A stretch of 64,000 bases of DNA, taken from contig NC_083342.1 of NCBI RefSeq assembly GCF_019175385.1, forward strand, positions 119,784,376 to 119,848,375, given 5' to 3'. Below the pieces are notes generated by a model. That model was not told the DNA's origin and did no database searches. It saw only the letters and a list, made by a program, of their open reading frames with translations. Of this stretch, positions 36,801 to 46,690 are shown piece by piece; within the stretch, counting starts at the first letter, position 1; every line of letters begins with the position of its first letter. Both the position numbers and the translations under genes were made by a program. The DNA is from Lycium barbarum. Lineage: Eukaryota; Streptophyta; Magnoliopsida; Solanales; Solanaceae.

Positions 36801-39800
36801 CAATTGATGAAGCCACACCAAGAGCTAGCCACCAGAGTCCAAACCGAAGATAGCTGAGAAGCTCCTGAACAGGCTGCAGTGCCTTGAGAAAAGTAGGCAT
36901 AAAATCAAAATAAAACAGTGAAAGGTTAGATGCACATGCATATGACTCAGGCATGACAAGGAGGATTAGAAGATAATCCGCCAGTCCAGGAAATAAAATG
37001 TATCAATGGTTGTGTTTTGGGAACGCCTATCCTTCAATCACTGGAGAACAAACTCCCAAGTTTTCATAGGTTTAAGAGATAATGGATTGGCATAGAAAAG
37101 TTTATTTGCGTAAGCTGAAAGATAAAATTTTAACTACAAATAAGCATTGGCTAAGAATATTTGCAGCTCTTAATTAATGAAGACAAAAGTCTTATCACCA
37201 TACTGCAGGAGTTTCCGAAACGGCCGTGACAACGAATTGTGGGGGGGTTGACCGCAGCAATATGTAAAAAGAAACACCGCTATTTAGGTGTTCTTTTGTA
37301 GTGAAAATTCTGTGAATAAAGAGATTAACCTAACCTAAAAGCCTAGACTTTTTCTTTTCTTGATAGCGAATCTTGATTGACTTATTGTAAGAATTGATTC
37401 GGAGAAAGAAAATTTACTAATTAGGTTTAAATTGTGACCTTTTAACCTATAAACTTAACGTGACAAAACTATAATATATGGCATAAAATCAATGATTTTG
37501 TTGTTCATTCTTCCTCTCTGGTTCAATTATACAAATAGAAATTAGCTAGAAAGGATCGAATAAACTTAAATATAGATCCCAAGATGATTAAAATTTAACT
37601 TAGGTACCCTGAGGGAGGAAATATCATCAAGAGTAAAATGTCTATTTTCATTTAAATAAACAATAGTAAGACAACCTGCAGCTAATTCTACTTCTTTTTA
37701 AGTACTTTTCTAAAATGATTAAAATTTTCTCCTTTTCGTTCTTCATTATGTATAAAGGCATTGTTTTGTGCAATAATTGTCTATTGATTTGCCTCAAAAC
37801 CAATTTAGAAACTATTTTAACGTGTGTCGAGTGACGGGTTGGTGAGCATAGGACAGTGAAAAAAAGAATTTAAGCAGGATTTAGTTTTTAATATATTTGA
37901 AAGCAGCATAAAATTTCGACTAAAAATGGTTTCTGCAAAATTGGAAAAAATAAAAATGTATTTCTACAAAGCACGGCTATAATGACACACATATCGCCCT
38001 TTATTCTTAAATAAACATTTGTATTTTAAGAAAATTAACCACATTTCATTTAATAAACAATAGTAAGACAATCTACAGCTAATTCTTCTTCTTTTAATTA
38101 CTTTTCTTAAAATGATTGAAGTTTCTCCTTTTTCATTCTTCACTATGTGTAAACGCATTGTTTTGTGCAATTATTGTATATTGATTTGCCTCAAAACCAA
38201 TTTAGAAATTATTTTAACGTGTCAAGTGACGGGTTGGTGAACATAGGACCGTAAAAAAAACAAATTTAAGCAAGACTTAGTTTTTAATATATTTGAAAGC
38301 AGCATAAAATTTTGACTAAATATGGTTTCTGTAAAATTGGAAAAAATAAAAATGTATTTCACGGCAACAGCTATAATCATACACGTATCACCCTTTAATA
38401 TTAAATAAAAATTTGTATTTAAGAAAATTAACCACATTTCATCTAATAAACAATATTTTGCGGCTAATTTTTCTTCTTTTTAAGTACTTTTCTTAAAATG
38501 ATTAAAATTTCTCTTTTTCTTTCTCCACTATGTATAAACGCATTGTTTTGATCAATGTTTTGTGCAATTATTGTATATTGATTTGCCTAAAAACCAATTT
38601 AGAAATTTTTTCAACGCGTGTCGAGTGACAGGTTTGTGAGTGTCGGACAGTAAAAAAAATTAAACGAGCTTAGTTTTTTATATATTTGGAAGCACCATAA
38701 AAGTTCAACTAAATATGGTTTCTGCAAAATTAGAAAAGATAAAAATATGTTTCTACAAAGCACTGCAACCGCTATAGTCATACACATATCGCCATTTAAT
38801 ATTCAATAAATATTTGTATTTTTAGAAAATTAACCATCAAATTGATTGTTTTTTACGCATATTCAAATATTGCCGAAGAAATTGATATCTCAAAATTCTT
38901 AGCCACTATAGTTAATTAAATTTTAAATTTTTACATGTTAAGGCAGTCTAGTGCACTAAGCTCCCGCAATGCGCAGAGTCCACGGAAGGGCCAGAGCACA
39001 AGGGTCTTTTTTACACAACCTTACCCTGCATTTCTGCAAGTTGTTTCCACGGCTCGAAACCGTGACCTCTTAGTCACATGGCAGAACTTTACCAGTTAAA
39101 TTTTACATGTTATTTTATTTAATATGCTCGCTTGTTTCAATCTTTTGTACATCCATTAAAAAAAAATACTTCGAGATCGTATACATTTTTTTACCACTGA
39201 AATTAGTAAGCAAACACGTTTGTTATAATTCTATCATCTTTTGTGAATATTATTTAATTAGATTTAAACCAACTAAGTTATTCTCCTAACAAGAAAAGTT
39301 TGACTCGAAAAAAATTGGTCAGCACATGATTGGAGCCATAGACTTCAAAAAGTAATATCTAACTTGGTATCTAATCCACCCTCATTTAGTTTCATGGCAA
39401 AATAGTTACTAGTGACAACTAAGAATACTCTAATTCAAACTATCCAAAAATTTACAGAATCTAAATTTCCCTCCTATAAGTAGGAGACAATCCTAGGCAA
39501 AGAAACACACAACAACAACAACAAAGCCATTTGATCCTTATATCCAAACCAACACATTTCTGCTCCAACTTTTCCTCCTCTTTAGCTATGACTAGAAAGA
39601 AAGTGAAGCTTGCTTTTATTGAAAATAACACTGACAGGAATACCTCATACAAGAAAAGACAGAAAGGGTTCTTGAAAAAGGCCGAAGAACTCAGCAACCT
39701 TTGTGATGTTGAGACTGCTATCGTCGTCTATAGTCCTTACCACAATGAACCTATTGTGTTTCCAAATCATGTTGCTGTTATCAATACTTTTACAAAGTTA

Positions 39801-42800
39801 AGGGAGCTGCCAGAGTTGGAGCAATTAAAACACATGGAGACACCAGAAGAGTTCATCAAGAAAAGGACTAAGAAGTTGGAGGAACAACTGCGGAAGGTGA
39901 GGAAGGAGAACAGGGTGAAGGAGTTCACAAACAAAATGCATGAAGTGTTGAACGGAAAAGATATTCCCGCTAACATACACCCAAATGATCTCAACGATCT
40001 AAGTTACATGATTAACCAAACACTCAAATGGGTACGTGAAGCGATAAAAGCGCAGGCTGACGGTTCCACATCGAGTGCCCCTCAAACCATTGTTGGACCG
40101 GAGGTTCCTGATGGGACCAGCTCCGAGGGGCCAAGGGATCCTTTGTTGGACCCTTCAATGGCTCTAATATCAGTGGTTCCTCTGGAGGCTCCATCCATGG
40201 TTCCTAGTGGAACCAACTACGAGGGTCCAAGGGCTCCTCAATTGGCCCCTGTTGTGGCCCCGCTATCGGTGGCTCTATCGATGGTTCCTCCAGTGGCATC
40301 CGCTCCTACTCAAGTGCCCCAACCAATGTTTCAACTGGCGGCTCCTCGTCCAACAGTTCCTCTTATGGGCCTTTCGAGAATTCCTCATCCTCCTCTTCCT
40401 CCTTTATTTCCTTCAGAAATGTTTCCTCCAATGGTTCCACAATTGTATCCTCCAATATCTCAACAAATGGCTCTTAGAAGGGCTCCTAGAGTGGCCCCTC
40501 CAATGCCTTCACCCAACCAATGATTGCCCCTCCAATGGTTCCACCAACAATGGCTTCTCCAATGCCTTCATCAATGATGGCTCCTCCAGTGTCTGCTCCA
40601 TTGTTTCCTCTAATGACACCATCAATTGACCCTTCAATGAATGTCCCCTTAATGGGTGCATCAATGCCAATGAATAACTACCAAAACTATTCCTATGACT
40701 TTCCACAGAGTCCTGCATTGTCTGGGATGCTGAACTGGGACGATGATTTTATGGCTTTATTTGATGATGCATCTTTCAACAACAATGCTCAAGATCCAGA
40801 TCACAACACCAATTTCTAAGGCCCTAGGATCATTGTCTGTCTCTTTTAGCACTGTTTCATATGTCCATATTGTCCCGTGGATTGTCTGTCTTTTATTGTT
40901 TTGCATGTTTATATGTGTTATGGGACTCTCCACATGATCTTTCCCTTAGTCCTCATTAATTTGAAGTGTTCGTCTGTCGTCTGTTGTTTCGTGTTTTTTT
41001 TTTTCTTTTTTTCGGTCTGTTGCTTCGTTCGCTTATTAGATCTATGATCAATCTTTGTTTCTTGTTTACTAGATACTCTTATACTTATCTGTACCTTTAT
41101 TACTGTTGTTATTGTTATTGAAAATGATGTTGTTGTTGGTATGGTTTCCAAAAACAACCTCTTACACTTCATTAAATCTAACAAATCAGTACAAATACAG
41201 GGTAGATTTCCATTCCGTAACTTTCCAGTGTAAACTAATAACGCATCTAAAATTGAAAAAGGAGTTAAAACAATAAAGAAGATTATCAAGAAGATCATTC
41301 AATATCCATCTAGATGTAACAAAAAAATTGAAAAAATCAGACCATCCTTTTAAAGAACCAAACTAACATCATTTCTACTCTTTTGCAAATTCTAAATAGC
41401 AAATTTAGAAGAGCAAGACAAGGAGCCTGATTGGCCAAGCGGTTAAAAACTACTTATTTTGAATAATACTTTTTAAAAGTGCTTTTCAAGAAAATACTTT
41501 TGGTGAGAAGCAGTTTGTGCTTGACTAATTCAATTGAAAAGTGTTTTTGATAAGCAGATTTTGTTTGGCTAATCTTTTTTAAAAAGTGCTTATGAGTGTC
41601 AAATTACGACATAGGACAAGTATCAAATGCACGTTTATTATTAAGATTATTTTATAGAGACTAATTATTTTAAATATCTATTATGAAATACTTCAATTAT
41701 GTTTTTGATTTTATTTGACTTCAATTATGTTTTAGATTTTATTTAATTAAAATTTAAAAAGTACATATTACAATTCTCAATCAATGTAATACATAGATAA
41801 ATAAAAATAAATATTGATATAATATCAACATGATGATTTAAATATACTAAACACATCAAAGAAAACAAATTTAAGGCTGCTTCGAAGAGCAAAAGAAAAA
41901 TAAACGTCTTTTTTTATAAGAAAGGAACAATATCTGCAGTATAAAATTCAAAATATATAAAAATACAACTTGATAATTGTAACAAGATTATGAAGTAATT
42001 GTAATTTTATTTTTATTATGATTGAGATCTCACTAAAAGAATCAAAAGAAAACTAGTTGTTATACGAAGTGATCAAACGGGTTGCTTTATAATTAGAAAT
42101 TAAAGAGAGATATACTTGATAAAAATGTATTTATGATAGGGATATTTTTTTCTCGAAAAATATACATTTTTGCTTTTGCTTCTACTTTTTTAGAAATTTT
42201 TAGCTTCTTCCCAACCGCAGAAAAACTGCTTCTACTGTTCCTCAAAAGCACTTTTCTTTGTCGGCCAAACTGGCCTCCAAACCGCTTGGCAAAACAAGCT
42301 CTAGGTGAATAATGGCATCAAATATGTAAAGCATGTGATGCAGTGATAGAGCAGAGGACCTCCAGAATTGCTAAATGGATCAAACCTTCCTCCCATATCG
42401 TTAAGCTCAACAGTGATGGAACTTGTCTTCAGGGCATTTGTGCTGGTGGAGGTCTGGTCAGGAATAGTTATTTTTGCCTACTCTATGCCTTTGGGACCAG
42501 GGACTACAAATATGGCAGAAGCAGCTTCTATGCTTTCTGGCCTAAAATGGTGTGCTACAAATGGTTACAGACTAGCCTTGGGAGAAACTGACTCCCTCCT
42601 CATAACTAATTGCATAAGGGAATGGAAAGTTCCTAGGAAGATCATTAACATCATAAATGAGATCCACAAACTAGTTGAAGAGGATGGATTTGAAATCAAC
42701 CACTGTTGCAGAGAAGCAAATAGCCCTGCAAATAAATTGGCTACTCTGAGCCACAGCTATGATATGGTCCGTCTCTTCAACGCTTTTGTTGAACTACCCA

Positions 42801-43037
42801 ATCAAGTCAAAGGTCTTATCAACATGGATAGTTGGAACCTTCCCTCCTTCAGATCAAAAGAGCCAAACCAGCTCACATCATCTATGATCTTCCTTGAATT
42901 CTATACATAGTTTCTGTTTATTTTTGGTTAGGACTAACAATAGATCTCAACTCAGTGATCATGTACAAAGTTTGGTATGCCAAACTTAAATTGTAACTTT
43001 TTGCACATCAATGATCAGTGAAGACAATGTTTAACCC

Positions 43038-43068
<31 letters not shown>

Positions 43069-45337
43069 AAAGTCCAATTAAGAAAAGGAAAATTTTCAAA
43101 TTGTTGTTATCAGTTCTTCACTGTTGTTATCACTTCTCCACTTAGTTGTGAAATACTGGATGAAGATCATTCCATGGGCATAAAAAATAATTTTCTGATA
43201 CATTTAGTTTGAAAGAACATGTAATATGGAGAAATAGCATCTCCTAACAAGCATCTAAAGATGCCACAATTCTTAAGAATGTACGTCATGCCCAAAAAAA
43301 AAAAAAAAGGAAACATAAATGCTTCATTACTTGCCACCTCCTCCACCCTCACCCTCACCCCCACCCCGCCAGAAAAAAAAAATAATGCCCCTTACTTGAG
43401 CTATACCCTAAATCCTCATTCAAAGGATTATCTATTTAGCAAACTTCTTGCTAGTATAACAAAAAGGAAAATTAGGAAGTCTAACAGCCCCGTATTTAGT
43501 AGTATACATGACAGATTAATGGGATGTTAGAAATGTGTTCATTAAGTTTTACAGGCCACATAGTATCTGCCACTATGAAGAAATGCACTATAACACACAA
43601 GAATAAATGACATACCTCCTCATGCGCCCTCCCACGTGTCAAAAGCAAAGTCCCACCTGTGGCTGCGAGCAGTATGACCACGAGACAGCTGCACTTGAAA
43701 GTGTTAACTGAGAATTGTTGAAGACACTTTAGAACAGCGAAACTGAAGAATTTCACTGTCTTAAGTGGCTGGTTCGTCAGACTCAGATGCTCCAACTCCC
43801 TATTGTGTTTGTCAAGGATTCCTGATGGAATATATAAATCATTTTCACAAGTTAAAATCAACATTTCAGATCTCAGTACTTTGTATTGATTTTGCTATCC
43901 GACATAATGAACTAGAGATTACATAGACCTTCACATGATAAACCTTTATCAAATTACTAGACTCATAGGCTTCAAAAGTTGTAGTCTAATATTGAACGGT
44001 AACACATTCAGCTCAGATTCACCGATTATACTAGGCAAACGAAGTTGGGCTTGAAGCACAAGATATCACTCGAGTCCCTGAAGGGGTTAGCATTTTAGTC
44101 AAAGTTCCAAATTAAACCTCCTAAGATCAACTCATATCCCAGTCCCCAGATGAAGCACACCAATTTCCAGAAATATAAGGTAAGTAAACCACAACCAAAC
44201 AGTTAAAATTTCAACTAAAAGCTGCAAAGGCTAGACGGTTGATATCCAATCCATGCCAAGACTAAGTATTACTTTATACAAGTCAGTTTGACAACATTCC
44301 AAATTCAAATAGCTTATGAGACCAGAAATCCATAATTTCTCCTCATTTTCATAAATTCAAGTAACCACACACCTCAAATTATGTAACACTATTTCCATTT
44401 TGAGACGTCATAAAATATTTGCAACCATTCAATTCCTATGCAACTTTGAAAATTTTAAATTCATTAAACTATTCAGAACTTAAACGTTGATGTGATGTTT
44501 CCTCTCAGCCTCTCTACCTCCAAGGTAGGGGTAAGGCCTGCGTACACTCTACCCTCCCCAGACCCTCTTTGTAGGATTACACTGGGTATGTCGTAGTTGT
44601 TGATGTGATGCTTCCTCTATCAAACTAACTTTTCAACTTATTTTACGTATTTTATTGTGGTGTCATTAATAATATGTATATATATATATATAAGTGCACA
44701 AATAAAAGCTCAAAGTCTATCATACAAACCAATTTTCACAATTCAGTGACAGAACATTTGCTAAACAACATCCATCCCAAGGTGTGTACTTCTCATTTTG
44801 CATCAATTATTAAATACAACATCCAACATAAACATAAAAGCAACATGATTCATCTTCTTGTTTACAAAGTCTAATTATCCCTATTCCCAGCAGCTCTTAG
44901 ATAAGGCATTAAAAACCCATTAAGCTAATTGATGTAGCAAACCAATTTACCATTTCACATTATTAATAACTCATACAAAACCAACTCTCTTCAAACAAAA
45001 CCAATAATTACAACAGCCTTTGGAAACAAACAATACTTTATGGATTCACCCAAAAAGAAACAAGCAAAAACCAGACCCTCAAGCAACATAAAGGTAAATG
45101 GAAAAAGTCAAAACTTTGAAAGAAAACCCACAAAAGATAGAGAAATATGCACACCCTCAAGTCCCTAGAGAAAATAAAAAATCACAAAAAATATAGATAT
45201 ATGCAATTGGAGAAAACCCCACAAAAAGATAGGTTAAAATGCAGCCAAAAAAAAAAAAAGATAATTAACTAACCAGAAGCAGAGTCATCAACATGAAGCT
45301 GAGAATCAAGAACTTGTTCTTGTTCTAAGGACCCCAT
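30883..45337 (-). CDS. KMS1: KMS1/KMS2-type VTT-domain protein (VMP1 homologue), 8 exons with a 6.75-kb intron 2
   Basis: Arabidopsis KMS1 and KMS2 are ER membrane proteins related to animal VMP1, needed for secretory-pathway integrity. VTT-family members are linked to lipid scrambling and autophagy. Exons on the minus strand: 45274-45337, 43616-43821, 36795-36864, 35529-35825, 34343-34500, 33074-33190, 32037-32213 and 30883-31047. They join in phase to 1254 nt, 417 residues, matching the family. All borders are GT-AG. Landmarks are a hydrophobic helix in exon 2 ([15 protein letters not shown]), the [29 protein letters not shown] junction, [18 protein letters not shown] in exon 4, [20 protein letters not shown] in exon 6, and the end [14 protein letters not shown]. 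Intron 1 (43822-45273) holds a short LINE copy. Intron 2 (36865-43615) holds a MADS-box gene and repeats. KMS1 versus KMS2 cannot be told here. A copia element lies 282 bp upstream of the ATG. Confidence 0.95.
31474..31771. mobile_element. Stowaway MITE, 298 bp
   Basis: The left end is TTCCCTCCGTCCCATATTAC. The right end read inverted is CTCCTTCCGTCCCATATTAG. TA flanks both sides (31472-31473 and 31772-31773). It lies in the last KMS intron. Confidence 0.9.
33478..33931. mobile_element. Foldback element with ~200-bp inverted arms
   Basis: The left arm reads CTACTTTGGGAAAAGGGCTA, then AATATCCTCCATTACAAATT, then TTTTCAAATATACCCCTGTC. The same blocks occur inverted in the right arm (from about 33740 to 33931). 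Only a short spacer around 33690-33735 separates the arms. It has no coding capacity and lies in a KMS intron; an intronic transcript would fold into a long hairpin. Confidence 0.85.
35256..35432 (-). mobile_element. SINE, 177 bp, with 10-bp target duplication
   Basis: It is flanked by CAATACAATT at 35246-35255 and 35433-35442. On the minus strand it starts TCGAAACCCCCTGCCTACGA, contains GGGTTGAGCTCGTCGCACCG, and ends in TTCCCATGTCATAAAAAAAA. A terminal A-run plus flanking direct repeats identify a retroposed SINE. It lies in the KMS intron between exons 4 and 5, in the same orientation as the gene. Confidence 0.8.
37645..38835. repeat. Three-copy tandem repeat, ~390 bp unit
   Basis: Units start near 37645, 38045 and 38437 at a shared TTAATAAACAATAGTAAGAC-like sequence. 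They keep the same order of blocks: CTAATTCT, GATTTGCCTCAAAACCAATT, GTGACGGGTTGGTGA, AGCAGCATAAAATTT and TTAAGAAAATTAACCACATT. Divergence is perhaps 8-12% by eye. There is no long ORF. It lies in KMS intron 2. Confidence 0.88.
38941..39100 (-). mobile_element. tRNA-derived SINE, ~160 bp
   Basis: It is flanked by TTTTACATGTTA at 38929-38940 and 39101-39112. On the minus strand an A-box-like TAACTGGTAAAGTT is followed about 40 nt later by a B-box-like GGTTTCGAGCC. Downstream is the conserved AATGCAGGGTAAGGTTGTGT and the end GCGGGAGCTTAGTGCACTAG. It lies in KMS intron 2, upstream of the MADS gene. Confidence 0.8.
39475..39482 (+). promoter_or_regulatory. Putative TATA box of the nested MADS-box gene
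   Basis: TATAAGTA lies 113 bp upstream of the MADS ATG, followed by a CAACAACAACAACAAAG leader. That layout is typical of an independently transcribed plant gene. No transcript evidence is available. Confidence 0.4.
39588..40523 (+). CDS. Type I (M-gamma, AGL80-like) MADS-box protein, intronless, nested in KMS intron 2
   Basis: M-gamma MADS factors act mainly in the female gametophyte and endosperm (AGL80, PHERES1). The frame from 39588 encodes 311 residues without introns, as usual for type I genes. The MADS domain fills residues 1-60: [14 protein letters not shown] at the start, [20 protein letters not shown] in the middle, then [18 protein letters not shown] Lys/Glu-rich helix with coiled-coil character follows (about 80-120, [20 protein letters not shown]). 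The remainder is a Pro/Met/Ala-rich low-complexity tail. The frame stops at 40523, but an overlapping frame (40520-40819) continues with the same composition and a globular-looking acidic end, so the tail may be frameshifted. The upstream in-frame ATG at 39531 would add 19 residues before the MADS box and is not used in the family. It lies on the strand opposite KMS. Confidence 0.9.
   Translation: MTRKKVKLAFIENNTDRNTSYKKRQKGFLKKAEELSNLCDVETAIVVYSPYHNEPIVFPNHVAVINTFTKLRELPELEQLKHMETPEEFIKKRTKKLEEQLRKVRKENRVKEFTNKMHEVLNGKDIPANIHPNDLNDLSYMINQTLKWVREAIKAQADGSTSSAPQTIVGPEVPDGTSSEGPRDPLLDPSMALISVVPLEAPSMVPSGTNYEGPRAPQLAPVVAPLSVALSMVPPVASAPTQVPQPMFQLAAPRPTVPLMGLSRIPHPPLPPLFPSEMFPPMVPQLYPPISQQMALRRAPRVAPPMPSPNQ
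40520..40819 (+). other. Probable frameshifted C-terminus of the MADS-box protein
   Basis: This 99-codon frame overlaps the stop of the main MADS frame by four bases. It starts with the same Met/Pro-rich pattern ([20 protein letters not shown]) and ends in a non-repetitive acidic segment ([18 protein letters not shown]). The continuity of composition suggests one original reading frame interrupted by a small indel in the repetitive region. It could instead be sequencing error or a real short form. Confidence 0.55.
40824..41422. other. 3' region of the nested MADS gene
   Basis: This T-rich then A-rich non-coding sequence follows the MADS tail. I saw no recognisable element. Confidence 0.45.
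41423..42301. mobile_element. ~880-bp TIR element (hAT-like, GAGCCTG end)
   Basis: The left end is GAGCCTGATTGGCCAAGCGG. The right end read inverted is GAGCTTGTTTTGCCAAGCGG. Subterminal AAAAGTGCTTTT motifs occur on both sides. The interior is AT-rich with no ORF. The target duplication is unresolved. It lies in KMS intron 2. Confidence 0.65.
42343..42910 (+). pseudogene. RNase H domain fragment (plant non-LTR-type RNase H), frameshifted
   Basis: One frame (from 42343) gives [20 protein letters not shown] with the first acidic residue. A second frame (from about 42460) continues with [20 protein letters not shown] and [13 protein letters not shown], supplying the E and D catalytic positions. 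It ends [19 protein letters not shown] and a stop at 42910. The switch of frame around 42455-42485 is a frameshift. This domain is typical of plant L1-type LINE ends and of domesticated or orphan RNase H genes. No reverse transcriptase lies next to it, so it is a relic inside KMS intron 2. Confidence 0.75.
43035..43071. repeat. Poly-C/poly-A microsatellite
   Basis: Twenty-four C residues are followed by about 13 A residues. It lies in KMS intron 2. Confidence 0.85.
44506..44598 (+). mobile_element. 93-bp 5'-truncated RTE-LINE 3' end with ~20-bp target duplication
   Basis: It is flanked by GTTGATGTGATGTTTCCTCT at 44486-44505 and a one-base variant at 44599-44618. It is the same tail as the LINE at 18086, here on the plus strand (GCGTACACTCTACCCTCCCC, then CACTGGGTATG). 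It lies in KMS intron 1. Confidence 0.85.
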
Positions 45338-45619
45338 TTTACGAAACTCTGCTATACGTACCAACAAAAGTGAGAAGAAACCAACAACAGTTATTATATA
45401 TTAATGACTGGAAATTCCAATTTATTGTAAGGGCGCTGAATTGTGGAAATCAGTCTGCCTCGAAATACGCGATTTATTTATTAAGAGAATATTTATATCT
45501 TCTTGGGAAACTCAAAAGGAAAAGAAAAGGATAAATGCAATTTTGTCCTTTGCTCGTGGTCGTGGTTTTTAGTTTGTGAAAAAGAGAAAGAAAAAACATA
45601 AGCGTATGATATAAGGTTT

Positions 45620-45824
45620 TGTTATAAATATCCTAAGTAGTGGATATCCATTAAGTTATAAATATCCCAAAATATCTCAAAATATCCCATGTCCTGTTGC
45701 TCCTATAAATAGGATGCACAAATGCAATGTTGAAAGAGCAGAAGTAATATAATCTGATATCCCTCTACATATTCTCTCTACATATTTCCTCTGTGTATTT
45801 ACTTAACAGTTTTATTTTATAACA
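45620..45824 (+). repeat. 5' LTR of the copia element
   Basis: 205 bp, TG...CA ends. It contains TATAAATA at 45704-45711. It is followed directly by CGTTATCAGCACGAG, the likely primer-binding region. Confidence 0.92.
45704..45711 (+). promoter_or_regulatory. TATA box within the copia 5' LTR
   Basis: TATAAATA sits about 120 bp before the end of the LTR, as expected for an LTR promoter. The 3' LTR carries the same box at the equivalent position, near 50433. Confidence 0.55.
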
Positions 45825-46379
45825 CGTTATCAGCACGAGCCTCAGCCATCTTGAGCAAATACTTTGAAAGCCTCGAAGGTGCAATTCTTGGAATTACACT
45901 GAGTACAAGTCGTTGCCTCACTGGAGATAAAGTAAAGGACTTGCAGTACTTATTTAGTCTAAACAGTTCAGTTGCTGAAGGCCTTATGCCAATATTCTAC
46001 TGGAAGGTTAGTTCGCAAATATGAAATGATTAAATGAGTTTATATCCGTGAACACCAGAAGTGGTAATATTTTTACGGGCTTATTGTGTTTATGATTGAA
46101 GATGTGTTAGAGAAAAATTCTCCACATTAAATGTATGCCTCGATTTGCTCCTGAAGTAGCAATATCTTAAAAGAGGCTATAAGCTATCACGATTTGATAT
46201 GCTTAAGGCGCGTTCAGATAATTATGTTTTATTCCTGAAGAATTAAAACTTTTGATAAATGTTATAAATATAGATCCAATCCCTGAAGTGAATGTGATAA
46301 TATGTGGTAAAGCCTATAAATATAAACGTGCATTTGATTGTGAAAATATCATGATCCATCTCCAGAAGAGGTAGAATAA

Positions 46380-46690
46380 TTGAGAAGAAATATTCTGAAT
46401 ATTATATGCTTTTCTCCCGAAGTACTAAACTCATAATTTTGCTCCACGAGTAGCAAACTTTGAATTCTACTCCAGAAGTAGTAAGCCTATGTATTTTACT
46501 CCTGAAGTAGTAAGGTTTTTAATTCTACTCCTGAAACAACTCTGAAATCTACTCCCGAAGTAGTAGAATTCAGAAATTTACTCCTGAATTAGTCAACCTT
46601 TAAACTTTACTCCTGAAGTGGTAAAACTTGAAACTTTACTCCCGAAGCAGTAAAACTCTGAAACTTTACTCCTGAAGCAGAAAGAATTAC
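46380..46690. repeat. Degenerate short repeats in the copia internal region
   Basis: The motif TACTCCTGAAGTAGTAA and close variants recur about every 25-35 bp. Similar 'CCAGAAG'/'GAAGAGCT' phrases continue at lower density to about 48600. This region replaces the gag and integrase part and codes for nothing recognisable. Confidence 0.65.
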
